Origin: Pseudoalteromonas sp. MMG010
GTDB lineage: Bacteria > Pseudomonadota > Gammaproteobacteria > Enterobacterales > Alteromonadaceae
Reading direction: 5' to 3'
Length of the DNA: 64,000 nt
Assembly (NCBI RefSeq): GCF_018100905.1
Contig: NZ_JAGJEG010000009.1
Coordinates: 1-64,000, forward strand
Translations under genes and position numbers: made by a program
In this document: positions 62,870-64,000 of the stretch, in pieces
Numbering within the stretch: the stretch's first letter is position 1
Layout: every line of letters begins with the position of its first letter
Notes under the pieces: generated by a model
Databases searched by the model: none
Told to the model about the DNA's origin: nothing
What the model saw: only the letters and a program-made list of their open reading frames with translations

Positions 62870-64000
62870 ATGTCGTTGCAATCACAAATAGAGAATACTG
62901 CATCACACAATGCCTTTATGCTACGTCCTTTAGCAAAATGGGTAAGAACCGCTGCACTTGCAGGTTTAGCAGGTACCAGTGCCTTTTCAGTCCATGCTCA
63001 AGAAGCACAAGAAACAACCGCTGAAGTAGACCCTGATGTAGAAATAATAAGCATTGTCGGAACGCGTAAGACTATCCAAGATCAAATTTCATTAAAGCGT
63101 GAAGCAACAACCGTTGTTGACGGTTTATCTGCTGAAGATATTGGTGATCTTCCGGCTTTATCAATTGGTGAAGCGTTAGAATCAATTACGGGTGCAGCCT
63201 CACACCGTGAAAATGGCGGTGCGACAGAAATTACCATTCGTGGTTTAGGTCCATTTTTAAGTGCAACACATATCAACGGCCGTGAAGCAACCAATGGTAG
63301 TGGTGACCGCTCAGTTAACTTTTCACAATTTCCTTCTGAACTTGTAAAAAAAGTAGCGATTTATAAAACACAAGATGCGTCGATGATTGAAGGTGGTGTT
63401 GCAGGTGTTATCGCACTTGAAACAATTACTCCTCTTGATTTTGGCAAGCAACGTGTATCAGGCGAAGTTAAATTAAACTACAACCCTGATGAATCAAACG
63501 TTGATAATTCACTGCAAAGTGATTTAGGTTACCGTGGTACCTTTAGTTATGTAGACCAATATGAATTTGCTAATGGTCAAGCTGTTGGTGTTTCATTTGG
63601 TGTACAACGTCAAGATATTAGCCAACCAGAAGCTGAATACAGAAGCTCAAGTCCTACAGGTTCATCTTTATGGGCATGTTTAAACGATCCGACTAATACA
63701 AATGAAGGTTTTTACCGCAGCAGTGCAGGTGATTGTGAAGATCAAGTCAGTGGAAGCAGCAACCAAGGTTATCAAACTGACATTGACCCAGATACTGGGG
63801 TAGCAGAAAGTGATGGCACACCTTACGCTTGGACAGGTAGTAGCCGAAGCTTCCGTCAAAATGAAACCTCTGATGAACGTGATGCTCTTTTCTTTGCATT
63901 ACAATATCAACCTAATGATGAATGGGATATCAATTTTGATACTCAAATATCAGATCGTACTCAACAAGAAGCACGTCATGATTTAATCTTCTTACAAAAA
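62870..64000 (+). CDS. TonB-dependent receptor (Caulobacter/Xanthomonas type), 3' end outside window
   Basis: The first 377 residues are visible. The N-terminus MSLQSQIENTASHNAFMLRP leads into a signal segment (WVRTAALAGLAGTSAFSVHA, cleavage after HA). A TonB-box-like EIISIVGTRKTIQDQIS and a plug domain with VVDGLSAEDIGDLPALSIGE, TEITIRGLGPFLSATHINGR and SMIEGGVAGVIALETITPLD follow, characteristic of TIGR01782-type receptors for carbohydrate oligomers. GGAG is 9 bases upstream of the ATG. It should import the products of the neighbouring PL6-like lyase. The frame stays open to the end of the window. Confidence 0.92.
   Translation, partial: MSLQSQIENTASHNAFMLRPLAKWVRTAALAGLAGTSAFSVHAQEAQETTAEVDPDVEIISIVGTRKTIQDQISLKREATTVVDGLSAEDIGDLPALSIGEALESITGAASHRENGGATEITIRGLGPFLSATHINGREATNGSGDRSVNFSQFPSELVKKVAIYKTQDASMIEGGVAGVIALETITPLDFGKQRVSGEVKLNYNPDESNVDNSLQSDLGYRGTFSYVDQYEFANGQAVGVSFGVQRQDISQPEAEYRSSSPTGSSLWACLNDPTNTNEGFYRSSAGDCEDQVSGSSNQGYQTDIDPDTGVAESDGTPYAWTGSSRSFRQNETSDERDALFFALQYQPNDEWDINFDTQISDRTQQEARHDLIFLQK

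Overview
The window looks like a chromosome segment of a marine gammaproteobacterium of the order Alteromonadales, most likely Pseudoalteromonas. The clues are the low GC content with an AT-rich third codon position, a chromosomal integron of Vibrio/Pseudoalteromonas type, two RND pumps, TonB-dependent receptors paired with a polysaccharide lyase, a GlyGly-CTERM protein and a VF530-type DNA-binding protein. The genus is inferred from gene content; no rRNA or tRNA gene was recognised in the window.

Region 1 (1-2170): two membrane-protein genes on the + strand (a YdjM/DUF457-type protein and an unknown), with copies of a 58-bp repeat and short AGTTAATT iterations between them. Region 2 (2170-9771): a chromosomal integron. 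A tyrosine recombinase of the IntI type (+ strand) with a LexA box in its promoter is followed, reading leftward, by nine cassettes, all transcribed on the - strand away from intI and separated by attC sites. Cassette products are an RxxxxH (HEPN-like) protein, a ParA-like ATPase, a zinc-ribbon/membrane protein pair, a secreted ricin-like protein, an alpha/beta hydrolase, three unknowns and one broken membrane-protein gene. IntI has lost its catalytic tyrosine and C-terminal tail, so the array is probably frozen unless another integrase acts in trans.

Region 3 (9772-22644): FadE-type acyl-CoA dehydrogenase, a possible small RNA, a DUF4468 lipoprotein, then a mexT-mexE-mexF-oprN-mexS-like efflux locus (LysR regulator divergent from an RND operon that ends in an oxidoreductase), and a diguanylate cyclase. 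Region 4 (23073-31955): Sel1-repeat protein, aldehyde dehydrogenase, small membrane and zinc-ribbon proteins, a CheY-like regulator, YbaK, and dnaK-dnaJ behind a sigma32-like promoter, then a thioesterase. Region 5 (32096-50018): the pqiABC intermembrane lipid transport operon, an M16 metallopeptidase lipoprotein, a cyclophilin with a GlyGly-CTERM tail, a UshA-type nucleotidase lipoprotein, a PhnD-like binding protein with an unknown membrane partner, an S1/P1 nuclease, an Oar-like TonB receptor, a VF530 protein, and a phosphatase/lipid-kinase fusion.

Region 6 (50301-56835): an AcrAB-OprM-type RND operon with a TetR gene at its 3' end and two large palindromes upstream. Region 7 (57090-64000): a ureohydrolase, uridine phosphorylase, and the start of a polysaccharide-use locus: a PL6-like beta-helix lyase lipoprotein with four Ig-like repeats, then a TonB-dependent receptor that runs off the end, with a UxuR-like operator between them that suggests a uronate polymer such as alginate.

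Family assignments come from recognising motifs and remembered family sequences; no database search was possible.
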